NCBI RefSeq assembly: GCF_002090155.1
Contig: NZ_BBRM01000002.1
Location: 248,001 to 312,000, forward strand
DNA length: 64,000 nucleotides
Source: Demequina sp. NBRC 110056
Lineage (GTDB): Bacteria > Actinomycetota > Actinomycetes > Actinomycetales > Demequinaceae
Reading direction: 5' to 3'
Positions 43,480 through 55,516 of the stretch are shown here, piece by piece (position 1 is the first letter of the stretch; each line of letters opens with the position of its first letter). The notes under the pieces are model-generated. The model was given only the letters and a program-made list of their open reading frames with translations, was not told the DNA's origin and made no database searches. The position numbers were made by a program, and so were the translations under genes.

Positions 43480-44853
43480 GTGAGCGAAACCGATGAGCCC
43501 GACGCGGAACGCGAGGATCGAGCACCGAGCGACGGCGCTGGCCGAGCTCAGGAGGGCCAGCAGGACCGCCCCCACGTGAGGTCCGCACACGAGCTCGAGG
43601 AGAGCCTCGAGCCGGTCGCGCTGATCGAGCAGTCGCGCGCGATCATCCGCACGGGACGGCTCATGCTCGCCGCAGGTACCGCGAGCTACCGCGTGAAGCA
43701 GGCGATGCGCGACGTGGCGCGCGCGCTCGGTGTCGACCAGCACGCGAACCACGTCTCGATGACGGACATCGCGGCGACCTCGCACCGCGGCAGGATCTTC
43801 CGCACCGAGGTGGCCGAGAACCGGTCGTTCGCCGTGAACTCCGACCGGCTGGCGCAGCTGGACCGGATGCGCCGGACCCTTCCGGACGCGACGACACCGA
43901 CCGAGGTGCACCGTGCGCTGGACGCTATAGAGGCGAGGGGAGCGCTCTACCCGGGCGTCGCCAACGCCGCGTTCGCCGGCGTGGCGTGTGCGGCGTTCGC
44001 GGTGCTCAACCACGCCCTCGCCTGGGAGGTGGCGCTGGTGTTCGTGGCCGCTGCCCTCGGTCAGCTTTCGCGCCGCACGCTCGCGCATCGTCACTTCAAC
44101 GCCTTCGGGACGACCCTGGTGGCCGCGGCCGTGTCCACGGGCGTCTACGTGCTGGGCATCGCGGCCATCGGCCTCGGGGTCGACCAGCTCGAGACGCACG
44201 CCGCCGGCTACATCTCGTCGGTGCTGTTCCTGCTGCCGGGGTTCGCGCTCATCACGGGAGCGCTCGACATGGCGCAGATGGACCTCCAGGCGGGCATCCA
44301 GCGCATCGCCTTCGGCACGATGATCACGATGGCTGCCGGCGTGAGCGTGTGGGCGGTGTCGCTCATCGAACCGCTGTCGACGGTGGTGCGCCCGGATGCC
44401 GACGTCTCGACGGCGATCCAGGTGCTGACGTGGGCGATCGCCAGCGCCGTGGGCGTGCTCGGGTTCGCGCTCATGTTCAACAGCCCCTGGGCCATCGCGC
44501 TCACGGCAGCCGGGATCGGCGCGATCGCCAACTCGGGGCGGCTGCTCGCGGTCGATCGTGACGTGCCCATCCAGGCGGCCACCGCCGTCGCGTGCCTGGT
44601 CGTGGGCGTGCTTGCGGCCGTGGCTGCCAGGGGAGGACGGTTCCCCGTGATCACGCTGTCCGTGCCTGCGGTCCTCGTGATGATCCCCGGGGTCTCCGCG
44701 CACGAGGCGCTCGTGAGCCTCAACGCCGGCGACTACGAGGCGGCCACGGCGGGGATCCTCGAGGTCACCCTCGTCGTGCTGTCGATCATGGTCGGCCTCG
44801 TGGCGGCGAAGCTCGTGACCGACCGGCACTGGGCGTTCGCGCCACCTCGCTGA
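43480..44853 (+). CDS. Threonine/serine exporter (ThrE family)
   Basis: A 457-residue transporter with both ThrE domains. The soluble N-terminal part contains the protease-like ThrE signature region (TGRLMLAAGTASYRVKQAMRDVARALG). Then come about ten membrane helices in two groups: YISSVLFLLPGFALITGALDM ends the first half, and FPVITLSVPAVLVMIPGVSAHEAL marks the ThrE_2 domain. It exports threonine or serine in Corynebacterium; specificity here is inferred. GTG 43480 has CATGAT six bases upstream. Confidence 0.88.
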   Translation: MSETDEPDAEREDRAPSDGAGRAQEGQQDRPHVRSAHELEESLEPVALIEQSRAIIRTGRLMLAAGTASYRVKQAMRDVARALGVDQHANHVSMTDIAATSHRGRIFRTEVAENRSFAVNSDRLAQLDRMRRTLPDATTPTEVHRALDAIEARGALYPGVANAAFAGVACAAFAVLNHALAWEVALVFVAAALGQLSRRTLAHRHFNAFGTTLVAAAVSTGVYVLGIAAIGLGVDQLETHAAGYISSVLFLLPGFALITGALDMAQMDLQAGIQRIAFGTMITMAAGVSVWAVSLIEPLSTVVRPDADVSTAIQVLTWAIASAVGVLGFALMFNSPWAIALTAAGIGAIANSGRLLAVDRDVPIQAATAVACLVVGVLAAVAARGGRFPVITLSVPAVLVMIPGVSAHEALVSLNAGDYEAATAGILEVTLVVLSIMVGLVAAKLVTDRHWAFAPPR

Positions 44854-44865
44854 GGACGCGTTTTT
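44838..44865 (+). terminator. Terminator with U-tract after the ThrE gene
   Basis: CGCG (44838-44841) and CCTC (44845-44848) pair with CGCG (44857-44860) and GAGG (44852-44855). TTTTT (44861-44865) follows directly. The structure spans the stop codon. Confidence 0.55.
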
Positions 44866-44901
44866 GGGAGTGTCGGGGGCAGTGCCATTACTCTCGTGTG
44901 C

Positions 44902-47589
44902 GTGACTGAGAACCCGACGCCCGAAGCCCCCGCGGAGCGCGACCTCGCTCGCCATGCCGTTCCCGACCCCCTGCGCGATGATGTCCGCCTTCTCGGCGGA
45001 CTCCTCGGGCAGGTGATCGTCGAGTCCTCCGGCCAGGAGCTGCTCGACGACGTCGAGCGACTGCGCGAGCTCGCCATCCGAGCCCACGAAGCACGCGACG
45101 CCGAGGGCTCAGCGGCCCTCGACGAGGCCATGGAGCTCGTGAAGAACTTCTCTCTCGAGCGAGCCGAGCAGGTCGCGCGTGCCTTCACGTGCTACTTCCA
45201 CCTCGCGAACCTGGCGGAGGAGCACCACCGCGTGCGCGTCCTGCGCCAGCGCCAGGCGCAGTCCCTCACGGAGGACGACTCGCTGTCGGAGGCGGTGCAG
45301 CAGCTCGCCGCCGAGCTAGGCGAGGAAGAGGCCCTGCGCCGCGTCCAGGCGCTCGAGTTCCGGCCAGTGCTGACCGCGCACCCCACCGAGGCGCGCCGTC
45401 CGGCCGTCTCGGGCGCCGTGCGGCGCATCTCCGACCTGCTCACCGAGCGCGACCACTCGCAGCTCGGCGGCACCACCGAGGCGGAGTCCGACCGCGCCCT
45501 GCTCGCGCAGATCGACGCGCTCTGGCGCACCAGCCTCATCCGCGCCTCGAAGCCCGAGGTGCTCGACGAGGTCAAGGCCGCGCTCGAGGTGTTCGAGGCG
45601 ACCATGTTCGAGACCTTCCCGCGGGTCTACCACCGCCTCGACGACTTCCTCGCGGGAGCCGACGCCGGCCGGCGCGAGCCCCTCGCGCGACCGTTCGTGA
45701 GCCTCAGCTCGTGGATCGGCGGCGACCGCGACGGCAACCCCAACGTCACCGCGGAGGTCACGCGCGCTGCGGCGGGCCTGGCCTCGGAGCACGCGGTGCG
45801 CGCGCTCGAGGGCTCCGCCCGCGACGTGGCCGACAAGCTGAGCCTCCACGACGGCTCGACGCCGCCGTCGGACGAGCTGCTGGCGCTGCGTCAGCGCCAG
45901 GCGCAGCGTGACGCCGCCGTGAGCTCGGCGGCGGAGGCGGAGTCGCCGGGGGAGACGCACCGCGCCGCCCTGCTGGTGGTCGCGGCGCGCCTGGCGGCGA
46001 CGCAGGAGCGCAACGCGGACCTGCAGTACGCGACCCCTGACGAGCTCGAGGCCGACCTCGTGGTCGTCCAGAGTTCGCTCGTGGCGGCAGGCGCGCCTCG
46101 CGTCGCCTACGGCTCGCTCCAGCGGCTCATCTGGCAGGTGCAGACCTTCGGCTTCCACCTGGCCGAGCTCGAGGTCCGCCAGCACTCGCAGGTGCACGCC
46201 GAGGCGCTGGCCGACATCGCCGAGAACGGCATCCACGGAGAGCTGCAGCCTCGCACCCGCGAGGTCCTCGACACCTTCCGCGCGGTCGGCGCGGTCCAGC
46301 AGCGCTACGGGCTGCGCGCAGCCCGCCGGTACATCGTGTCCTTCACGCAGGCGCCGGAGCACCTGGCGGCCGTCTACGAGCTCGCCGAGCACGCGTTCGC
46401 CGAGGGCACCGAGCCCCCGGTGATCGATGCCATCCCGCTGTTCGAGACGTTCGACGACCTCGAGAACTCGGTCGACATCCTCGAGGAGGCGCTGACGTTC
46501 CCCGCGGTGCAGAAGCGGCTCGCGGAGACGGACCGCCGCATCGAGGTCATGCTCGGCTACTCCGACTCGTCGAAGGACGTCGGCCCCGTGGCCGCGACGC
46601 TCGCGCTGCACTCGGCGCAGGAGCGCATCGCGGAGTGGGCGGCGCGTCACGACCTCGTCCTCACGCTGTTCCACGGACGTGGAGGCGCCCTCGGCCGTGG
46701 CGGCGGCCCTGCGAACCGCGCGGTGCTCGCCCAGCCCCCGGGCTCGGTCGACGGCCGCTTCAAGCTCACCGAGCAGGGTGAGGTCATCCTCGCCCGCTAC
46801 GGCGACCCCGTCATCGCGGAGCGCCACATCGAGGAGGTGGCGGCGGCGACGCTGCTGCAGGCCTCGCCGAGCGTCGAGAGCCGCAACGCCGAGGCGACGC
46901 GGGCGTTCGCTGACCTCGCCTCGCGCCTGGACGCGACGAGCCGCGCGCGCTTCCACGAGCTCGTCAAGGCCGAGGGCTTCCCGCAGTGGTTCGCGCAGGT
47001 GACGCCGCTCGAGGAGGTGGGCCTGCTCAACATCGGCTCCCGCCCCGCCAAGCGTGGCCTGTCGGTGAACTCGCTGGACGACCTGCGCGCCATCCCGTGG
47101 GTGTTCGCCTGGAGCCAGGCGCGCATCAACCTCGCGGGCTGGTACGGGCTCGGCACCGCGCTGTCGGAGGCTGGAGATCTCGAGGAGCTGCAGCGCGCGT
47201 ACCGTGAGTGGCCGCTGTTCGCCACGCTGCTGGACAACATCGAGATGTCGCTCGCCAAGTCCGACGAGCACATCGCCGAGCGCTACCTGCAGCTGGGCGA
47301 CCGCGACGACCTCGCTCAGATGGTGCTCGACGAGATGCGCCTCACCCGCGAGTGGGTCCTCAAGGTCACCGGCTCCGCGTGGCCGCTCGAGCAGCGTCGC
47401 GTCCTCGGTCGCGCGGTCCAGCTGCGCTCGCCATACGTCGACGCGCTGTCGCTGATCCAGGTCCGCATCCTCGCAGCGCTGCGCCACGGCGTCGACGAGG
47501 GCGCCGAGGCGCTGACCGTCGACCAGCTGCGCCACGTGCTGCTGCTGACCGTGTCGGGAGTCTCCGCCGGACTGCAGAACACCGGCTGA
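44902..47589 (+). CDS. ppc: Phosphoenolpyruvate carboxylase
   Basis: This 895-residue enzyme carboxylates phosphoenolpyruvate to oxaloacetate, refilling the TCA cycle. Catalytic motifs are intact: PVLTAHPTEARRP (His), SSWIGGDRDGNPNVT, MLGYSDSSKDVGPVAA, FHGRGGALGRGGGPANRA and the C-terminal SGVSAGLQNTG. The protein is full length for bacteria. GTG 44902 is chosen over GTG 44896 because TACTCT (44889-44894) lies exactly seven bases upstream. A stem with some mismatches (47606-47645) follows the stop. Confidence 0.96.
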   Translation: MTENPTPEAPAERDLARHAVPDPLRDDVRLLGGLLGQVIVESSGQELLDDVERLRELAIRAHEARDAEGSAALDEAMELVKNFSLERAEQVARAFTCYFHLANLAEEHHRVRVLRQRQAQSLTEDDSLSEAVQQLAAELGEEEALRRVQALEFRPVLTAHPTEARRPAVSGAVRRISDLLTERDHSQLGGTTEAESDRALLAQIDALWRTSLIRASKPEVLDEVKAALEVFEATMFETFPRVYHRLDDFLAGADAGRREPLARPFVSLSSWIGGDRDGNPNVTAEVTRAAAGLASEHAVRALEGSARDVADKLSLHDGSTPPSDELLALRQRQAQRDAAVSSAAEAESPGETHRAALLVVAARLAATQERNADLQYATPDELEADLVVVQSSLVAAGAPRVAYGSLQRLIWQVQTFGFHLAELEVRQHSQVHAEALADIAENGIHGELQPRTREVLDTFRAVGAVQQRYGLRAARRYIVSFTQAPEHLAAVYELAEHAFAEGTEPPVIDAIPLFETFDDLENSVDILEEALTFPAVQKRLAETDRRIEVMLGYSDSSKDVGPVAATLALHSAQERIAEWAARHDLVLTLFHGRGGALGRGGGPANRAVLAQPPGSVDGRFKLTEQGEVILARYGDPVIAERHIEEVAAATLLQASPSVESRNAEATRAFADLASRLDATSRARFHELVKAEGFPQWFAQVTPLEEVGLLNIGSRPAKRGLSVNSLDDLRAIPWVFAWSQARINLAGWYGLGTALSEAGDLEELQRAYREWPLFATLLDNIEMSLAKSDEHIAERYLQLGDRDDLAQMVLDEMRLTREWVLKVTGSAWPLEQRRVLGRAVQLRSPYVDALSLIQVRILAALRHGVDEGAEALTVDQLRHVLLLTVSGVSAGLQNTG

Positions 47590-47605
47590 TTCGGCCCGAC
47601 GCCGT

Positions 47606-47645
47606 GGCCCGTCGCTGGCTCCTCGAGGGGAGCCGCCGGCGGGCC
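47606..47645 (+). terminator. Imperfect hairpin after ppc
   Basis: GGCCCGTCGCTGGCTCC (47606-47622) pairs imperfectly with the arm 47629-47645 around a short loop, 16 bases past the ppc stop. It is a GC-rich terminator candidate. Confidence 0.6.
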
Positions 47646-47749
47646 GTCGTCGTCTGGGCGTGAGGGTTGTCTATGTGGCCGACGTCCGCATTCCGGTCGT
47701 ACGCCTGCTGGCGGACCGGAGGCGTGGGGACAGGCTGCTCGACCTTCGG

Positions 47750-47950
47750 AGAGCCGATGCGCGCGCTGGGGGAGCGCTCGCATCGCCCGGCTCCCCGTCG
47801 AAGCTCCGATGCGCGCTGGGGCACTCTCGTACCTCTCGACCTCGCCTGCTCATCGCCGTTGTGCTCGCTGGGGAGCGCTCGCACCGCTCGGCTCCACCGA
47901 CGAAGGGCCGATGCGCGCGCCGGGGGACCGCTCGCATCGCACCGCACGGT
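47750..47950. repeat. Four degenerate tandem repeats of about 51 bp in the ppc-parC gap
   Basis: The core GATGCGCGCGCTGGGG or a variant recurs with GCTGGGG/GCCGGGG at 47765, 47815, 47867 and 47919, spaced 50, 52 and 52 bases. Units 1 and 4 also have a closing CGCATCG that pairs with the opening CGATGCG to give a hairpin. The rest of the 573-base convergent gap (47590-48162) has no credible gene. Short frames in the tract only reflect the repeat. Confidence 0.7.
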
Positions 47951-48162
47951 CACGTAAGGACACCACGACGAGCGCCACCCCCGCCATTCCCCGCGACTCC
48001 CGACAGTTCCGAACGTGGGCGCGGGCGACACGCCGCGCATGACGGCCGCGTGTGCGCGACACGCAGGTGCCCGGCATCCCGGATGTTCGGGAGCGTCGGC
48101 TGGGGAGGGGCGGCGGTGAGGGAGACGGTGGGTCCCGGCGCTGCCGGCTGCGCCCGCTCGGG

Positions 48163-50607
<2,445 letters not shown>

Positions 50608-50761
50608 GTCTCTCCTCGCTGTCGGTGTCTCCGCGCCGCCGCCCTCGGGGCGACGCGGTGGTGTCGGGACTGCGCGCCATTGTCTCCCGTGTCGCGCCGC
50701 GGGAACGGAGCCCACGCGGCGGAGGTGGAGACGGCGCCCGCGAAGTGGAAGAATAGCCGCC

Positions 50762-51325
50762 ATGTCTCACACGCTCGACCAGGCCGTCGCGGTCGCCGGC
50801 TACTACCCGGCGCTCGCGAGCTCCGTGCTGCGCACCGCGATCGCTGACGAGGCCGTCCACGCGCACTTCGTGCATGCCGAGACGACCTTCGACGACCGCG
50901 AGGTGCGCCGCCACATGACCGTCCTGGTCGTCACCGACTCGCGCCTCATCCGCGTGCACATGGACGACGGGTCGGGCCACGTCGAGGGCGCGCACGAGGC
51001 GTCCGCGACCGTCGAGACCGCGCTGCTCAGCTCGATCTCGAACATGGCGATGACGCACGTGGTGCACGAGCCGGAGAAGTTCGGCGATGGGGACACCCCG
51101 AGCGAGTTGGTGCTCGCCGTGGGGTGGGGCGTCCACTCGCGCATCGAGCTCGAACCGGCCACCTGCGGCGACGAGAGCTGCGAAGCGGACCACGGGTACA
51201 GCGGCGGCATCACCGGCGATGACACGTTGGTGCGCGTGAGCGCGATCGCCGACGGTGTCGAGACGGTGCGTGCTCTGGGCGACTTCGCGGCCGCGTTGCA
51301 GCGCTCCATCGGGCCGCGTGGGTGA
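50762..51325 (+). CDS. DUF5998 protein
   Basis: A 187-residue actinobacterial protein (family start [26 protein letters not shown]). It has a beta-rich core ([21 protein letters not shown]) and a Cys pair in [14 protein letters not shown]. Function is unknown. It is divergent from parC, with AAGAAT (50749-50754) seven bases before the ATG. The next gene starts inside its stop (GTGA overlap), so the two are coupled. Confidence 0.82.
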   Translation: MSHTLDQAVAVAGYYPALASSVLRTAIADEAVHAHFVHAETTFDDREVRRHMTVLVVTDSRLIRVHMDDGSGHVEGAHEASATVETALLSSISNMAMTHVVHEPEKFGDGDTPSELVLAVGWGVHSRIELEPATCGDESCEADHGYSGGITGDDTLVRVSAIADGVETVRALGDFAAALQRSIGPRG

Positions 51326-52488
51326 CCGCGAGACCTGATCTCGACGCGCTCGGGCTTCGCCTGCCCGACTACGGCGGGCGGGAGCTCGGCGCCGTGCTGC
51401 CCGCCTCGCTTGCTGCCGTCGGCGCGGGCCACGTGGTGCGCGGCCGTCGCGCCGAGGAGGATCGGGCGCGCCTAGGCATCCCGCGCGCTCGGCACGTCGT
51501 CGTGGTGGTCCTCGACGGACTCGGCCATCACAACCTCGAGGCCCGCCGCGGACACGCGCCGTTCCTCCGGGGCGCCGAGCAAGGGGTGATCACGGCCGGC
51601 TACCCGACGACCACCGCCGCGTCCCTCGGCCTGTTCGGCACTGGACAGCCGGCCGGGCAGACCGGCATGACGGGCTACACCGCCCTCAACCCGCGCACGG
51701 GCGCACTCGCGAACCTCGTGTCGTGGGAAGGCGCGGAGCCCGCGGAGACCTGGCAGCCCCGACCGTCGCTGCTCGAGGCAGCAGCGGAGGCAGGCTTCCA
51801 GGTGACGACCCTCGGCAAGCGCCGCTTCGCGGGGTCCGGCCTCACCCAGGCGGTGCTGCGGGGAGGCCAGTTCGTCGGCGCCGAGATGCTCGCGGACCGC
51901 ATCGACGTCGCGGTGGCTGCAGCGGCGCGGCCTGGCGTGTCCTACTGCTACTGGGGTGAGATCGATGCGGCGGGCCACAAGCACGGCTGGGGGTCCGAGG
52001 AATGGGTCGCGGCGTTGGAGGACGCTGACCGCGAGCTGAGCCGCCTCGCGCGCTCGCTTCCCACGGGCGCGCTCATGGTCGTCACCGCCGACCACGGGAT
52101 GGTGGACGTGCCCGGCGCCCCGCGCTGGGACATCGGGACCGACGACGGTCTCGCCCAGCACGTGGCGATCGTCGCGGGCGAGCCACGAGCCGTGCATGTG
52201 CACCTCGTCCCCGGCGCGGAGCCGGAGATCGTCGCGGCACGGTGGCGGGACCGGCTCGAGGGCCATGCGGCCGTGTGGACCCGCGACGAGGCGCGCGACG
52301 CTCGGCTCTTCGGCGAGATCGACCCCGCGCTGGCGCCGCGCATCGGGGACGTGGTCGTGGCCATGGCGGGCCGCGCGACCGTGGTCGACTCGCGGACGCA
52401 GGCCGAGCAGTCGATGCGGCTCGTCGGCATGCATGGATCGCTCACGCCGTTCGAGCTCGAGGTGCCGTTGCTGCTGGCGGGCGCATGA
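51322..52488 (+). CDS. Nucleotide pyrophosphatase/phosphodiesterase family protein
   Basis: A 388-residue alkaline-phosphatase-superfamily enzyme. Metal ligands are readable: VVVVLDGLGHHN (Asp), the nucleophile Thr in AGYPTTTAAS, GEIDAAGHKHGW (Asp, His), VVTADHGMVD (Asp-His) and the late His in LVGMHGS. It lacks a signal peptide, so it is probably cytosolic. The substrate is unknown. It sits in an operon: GTGA overlap with the DUF5998 gene and ATGA overlap with the hydrolase. Confidence 0.88.
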   Translation: MTARPDLDALGLRLPDYGGRELGAVLPASLAAVGAGHVVRGRRAEEDRARLGIPRARHVVVVVLDGLGHHNLEARRGHAPFLRGAEQGVITAGYPTTTAASLGLFGTGQPAGQTGMTGYTALNPRTGALANLVSWEGAEPAETWQPRPSLLEAAAEAGFQVTTLGKRRFAGSGLTQAVLRGGQFVGAEMLADRIDVAVAAAARPGVSYCYWGEIDAAGHKHGWGSEEWVAALEDADRELSRLARSLPTGALMVVTADHGMVDVPGAPRWDIGTDDGLAQHVAIVAGEPRAVHVHLVPGAEPEIVAARWRDRLEGHAAVWTRDEARDARLFGEIDPALAPRIGDVVVAMAGRATVVDSRTQAEQSMRLVGMHGSLTPFELEVPLLLAGA

Positions 52489-53123
52489 CCTGGGACGCCC
52501 CTCGCGACGGAGCGCTCCCGTCCGCGGACGCAGGTGGCCACCGGGGCGCCGTGCCGTTCGGCCCGCGCTCGCGCGGGAGTCGCGTGGTGATCCTGCCCGG
52601 CCTGGGCGGCTCCGGCCCCGACCACTGGCAGTCGATCTGGGAGCGCGCGCACCCCGACGCCGTGCGCTTCGAGCCCGCGAGCGTGGACGAGCCCGACCTC
52701 GACGACTGGATCGCGGCCGTCGACCGCGCGGTCGAGACCGTGTCCGCGAGGCCCGTGCTCGTCGCTCACAGCCTCGGGACCATCGCGGCGACGGCGTGGA
52801 TGGCCCTGCGGCCCGGCCGTGCCCTCGCGGCTCTGCTCGTCGCACCGCCGGATCCATCCCGGCCCGACGCCCCGGAGGTCATCCGCGGGTTCACTCGAGG
52901 ACCGCGTGTCCACGCGTCGGTGCCGGTGACGGTGATCGCCAGCCGTGATGACCCGTACGCCGCCTACGGGCATGCCGCGTCGGTCGCGGCTGATCTCGGC
53001 GCAGAGCTCGTGGATGCGGGGGAGCGCGGGCACCTCAATGCCGACTCGGGGCTTGGCGCGTGGCCGGGCGGGCTCGACCTTCTCGAGCGCCTGCTCGGAC
53101 GCGCGGCCGGCGCCGCGGACTAG
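52485..53123 (+). CDS. RBBP9/YdeN-type alpha/beta hydrolase
   Basis: A 212-residue serine hydrolase. The fold starts at VVILPGLGGSGPDHWQSIWE. The nucleophile is in VLVAHSLGTIAA, the acid is likely in VIASRDDPYAAY and the His in ERGHLNADSGLG, matching the small RBBP9/YdeN family. The first 30 residues are extra and disordered. The substrate is unknown. It is the last gene of the three-gene operon. Its stop overlaps the sepH stop by four bases. Confidence 0.85.
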   Translation: MTWDAPRDGALPSADAGGHRGAVPFGPRSRGSRVVILPGLGGSGPDHWQSIWERAHPDAVRFEPASVDEPDLDDWIAAVDRAVETVSARPVLVAHSLGTIAATAWMALRPGRALAALLVAPPDPSRPDAPEVIRGFTRGPRVHASVPVTVIASRDDPYAAYGHAASVAADLGAELVDAGERGHLNADSGLGAWPGGLDLLERLLGRAAGAAD

Positions 53124-54163
53124 TCGTTCTTCGCGCCGAAGACGATCTCGTCCCAGCTCGGCACCGAGGCACGGCCGCGCCGCGCCGGCTTGGGCTCGCT
53201 CGCCTCGGGCTCGGCGGGAGAGCCCTCGTCACCGTCCTGGGACTCGGCGGCGCGACGGGCCGAACCTGCAGGATGAGGCATCGACTGGCCGCTGGTGGGC
53301 TGGCTGCCGCGCGACGCCGTGAAGCCCACCTCCGCCTCGCGTGCGCGGTTCGCCGGACCGAAGCCCTCGAACGCATCGTCCTCGTCGTCCTCGAGGTCCA
53401 GGTCGTCGATGTCCTCTCGCGTGCCGCGCCTCTCGTGCAGGTCCTCGAGCAGGAGCTCGGTCGCGGACGGCTCGGCGGGCGGCTCAGGCGCGGGCTCGAG
53501 CCCCGCTGGCATCAAGGGACGGGCCTGGTCGAGCGGCGCATCGTCCACGAGCTTGACGGCGCTGAGATGGCGCTTGGGGATCGGCACGTCGAGGAGCTCG
53601 GTCTCGGTCAGCCAGCGTGACTCGTCGTCCTGCGCGGTCACCGCGCGGGCGGAGTGGTCGAACACCCACAGCGCACGCACGCTGCGGCCGTCGACGCGGT
53701 AGTCAGCGGCCACGTGCCACGGCTCGTCGGGCTCGCGCCACGCGTCCCAGACCACGGACTCGGGGTCGACGCCGCGGCTCGCGAGGCGGTCCGTCACGAG
53801 GTCCGCGAGCACGGGGGCGCCCGCGTCGCGCCCGATGCGGGTGCCGCGAGCGAGGTCGGCGATGTACGCGCGCTCGGCGAGCACGGGTGCCTCGTAGCGC
53901 TCGAGCGCCTCGAAGGGCTCGCCCGTCAGCTCCGCGAGCTCGTGGGCGTTGAGGCCGGAACGGATCCGCTGCTGGATCTCGCGAGGGGAGAGGGAGGCGC
54001 GCTCCGGTTCGCCCTGGTCGTCCTGCGCGGCGCGCGGACGCGTGAGAGCGACGGTGCGGCGAAGGTCGTCGGTGAGCTCCAGCTCGAACTCGTCGCCGTC
54101 CTCCGTGGCCAGGATGAGGTGCTCGCCGTCGTCGGCGGCGCGCACCAGGGAGACTCGAGTCAT
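53120..54163 (-). CDS. sepH: Septation protein SepH
   Basis: A 347-residue SepH (DUF3071) protein, an actinobacterial regulator that promotes FtsZ assembly at division. The N-terminal domain (LVRAADDGEHLILATEDGDEFELELTDDL) is followed by a helix-turn-helix-like segment (LSPREIQQRIRSGLNAHELAELTGEPFEALERYEAPVLAERAYIA). The rest is a long acidic disordered region, ending in the conserved tail RASVPSWDEIVFGAK. ATG 54163 matches the family start. Confidence 0.93.
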   Translation of the reverse strand: MTRVSLVRAADDGEHLILATEDGDEFELELTDDLRRTVALTRPRAAQDDQGEPERASLSPREIQQRIRSGLNAHELAELTGEPFEALERYEAPVLAERAYIADLARGTRIGRDAGAPVLADLVTDRLASRGVDPESVVWDAWREPDEPWHVAADYRVDGRSVRALWVFDHSARAVTAQDDESRWLTETELLDVPIPKRHLSAVKLVDDAPLDQARPLMPAGLEPAPEPPAEPSATELLLEDLHERRGTREDIDDLDLEDDEDDAFEGFGPANRAREAEVGFTASRGSQPTSGQSMPHPAGSARRAAESQDGDEGSPAEPEASEPKPARRGRASVPSWDEIVFGAKND

Positions 54164-54271
54164 GGCCCCAGAGTGCCACGCGCGTGCCCCGTTCGCGCGC
54201 CACGGGCCCGGCGTGCCGGGCATGGAGCTCGCGGCCGGTCGGTCGGGGCGGCGGTGCGGGAGGATGGGGCC

Positions 54272-55096
54272 ATGACCCACCCCGACGACCTGCTCGCCAT
54301 CGCCCGCATGCTCGCCGCCGAGACCGGCCGTCTCATCATCGACGGCAGGGCGGACGCAGAGGTGAGTGCCACGAAGTCGAGCGACATCGACATCGTCACC
54401 CAGATGGACGTGGCGGCGGAGGAGCATCTGCGGGCCCGGCTCGCCGAGCTCCGACCGCACGACGCGGTGCTGGGAGAGGAGGGCGAGACGCGGGAGGGGA
54501 CCTCGGGGGTGACATGGGTGCTCGACCCCATCGACGGCACGGTGAACTATCTCTACGGCCTGCCTCACTTCGCTGTCTCCGTCGCGGCGGTGACCGGGTC
54601 GCCGACGCCCACGGAATGGACGGTGCGGGCGGGAGCCGTCTGCGACGGCAGCGGCGTGCTCTGGTCCGCCGCCCGCGGTCGAGGGGCGTGGCGCGACGGC
54701 GCCGAGCTCCGCAGGGCGGAAGGACCGCCGCTGTCCCAGACCCTGCTCGCCACGGGCTTCCAGTACGTCGCCGAGCGGCGGGAGATCCAGGGCCGCATCG
54801 TGGCGGAGATGCTCGGGTCGGTGCGCGACATCAGGCGCCTGGGCGCGGCGGCCGTGGACCTGTGCCTCGTGGCGGCGGGTTCGCTCGACGCGTACTACGA
54901 GCACGGCCTGCGTCCGTGGGACTTCGCCGCGGCGTCGCTGATCGCCCGCGAGGCGGGCGTTCGGGTCGCGGGCCTCGACGGCGGTCCGGCCGACGAACGC
55001 CTGGTCATCGCCGCCATGCCGGACCGCTGGGACGAGGTGCGCGACGCGCTCATCGCGGCGGGCGCCGACCGCACGTGGGACGCGCCGCGCGCCTAG
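54272..55096 (+). CDS. suhB: Inositol monophosphatase family protein (SuhB-like)
   Basis: A 274-residue Mg2+-dependent phosphatase. Family motifs are VLGEEGETRE, WVLDPIDGTVNYLYGLPHF and the late YYEHGLRPWDFAAASLIAREAG. It releases inositol or related sugars from monophosphates; in actinobacteria it can serve inositol or mycothiol pathways. A GGGAGG site precedes ATG 54272. The mycobacterial homologue also lies close to dut and sigA. A U-tract terminator overlaps its 3' end. Confidence 0.92.
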   Translation: MTHPDDLLAIARMLAAETGRLIIDGRADAEVSATKSSDIDIVTQMDVAAEEHLRARLAELRPHDAVLGEEGETREGTSGVTWVLDPIDGTVNYLYGLPHFAVSVAAVTGSPTPTEWTVRAGAVCDGSGVLWSAARGRGAWRDGAELRRAEGPPLSQTLLATGFQYVAERREIQGRIVAEMLGSVRDIRRLGAAAVDLCLVAAGSLDAYYEHGLRPWDFAAASLIAREAGVRVAGLDGGPADERLVIAAMPDRWDEVRDALIAAGADRTWDAPRA

Positions 55097-55117
55097 AGTC
55101 GCGCTCGCGCGTTTTTT
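55086..55117 (+). terminator. Intrinsic terminator after suhB
   Basis: CGCGCG (55086-55091) pairs with CGCGCG (55106-55111), followed directly by TTTTTT (55112-55117). The loop holds the stop codon. It is one of the few terminators here with a full U-tract. Confidence 0.6.
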
Positions 55118-55204
55118 GGGGCACAATGCCTGCGCTCGGGGGAACAAAACCCCAGCGATGCGCATTCAGTACTCACAGACGTACGGTGAAGGGACCAGTG
55201 CCAC

Positions 55205-55504
55205 ATGGCAACCGACTACGACGCACCCCGCAAGACTGACGACGAGATCTCGGCCGACTCCATCGAGGAGCTGAAGGCTCGCCGGAACGACAAGGCTTCG
55301 GGCGTGGTCGACGAGGACGAGACCGAGGCGGCCGAGGGATTCGAGCTGCCCGGCGCCGACCTGTCCGGCGAGGAGCTCTCGGTGCGTGTCCTCCCTGCCC
55401 AGCAGGACGAGTTCACGTGCATGTCGTGCTTCCTGGTGCACCACCGCAGCCAGCTCGCCTCGTTCGAGAAGGATCAGCCGATCTGCTCGGAGTGCGCGGC
55501 CTAG
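55205..55504 (+). CDS. DUF4193 zinc-ribbon protein
   Basis: A 99-residue actinobacterial DUF4193 protein. The acidic first half (EELKARRNDKASGVVDEDETEAAEG) precedes a zinc ribbon with ligands in FTCMSCFLVHHRSQLA and ICSECAA. Function is unknown, but it always neighbours dut/suhB/sigA in the phylum, and the order here is the same. The start ATG is 13 bases after GGGACC with no strong Shine-Dalgarno. The dut gene follows after 12 bases. Confidence 0.9.
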   Translation: MATDYDAPRKTDDEISADSIEELKARRNDKASGVVDEDETEAAEGFELPGADLSGEELSVRVLPAQQDEFTCMSCFLVHHRSQLASFEKDQPICSECAA

Positions 55505-55516
55505 CAGGCGCTCACC

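Noticed and set aside
47750-47950. CRISPR array
   Set aside because: Four units are too divergent, no spacers of constant length are separated by identical repeats, and no cas gene is present.
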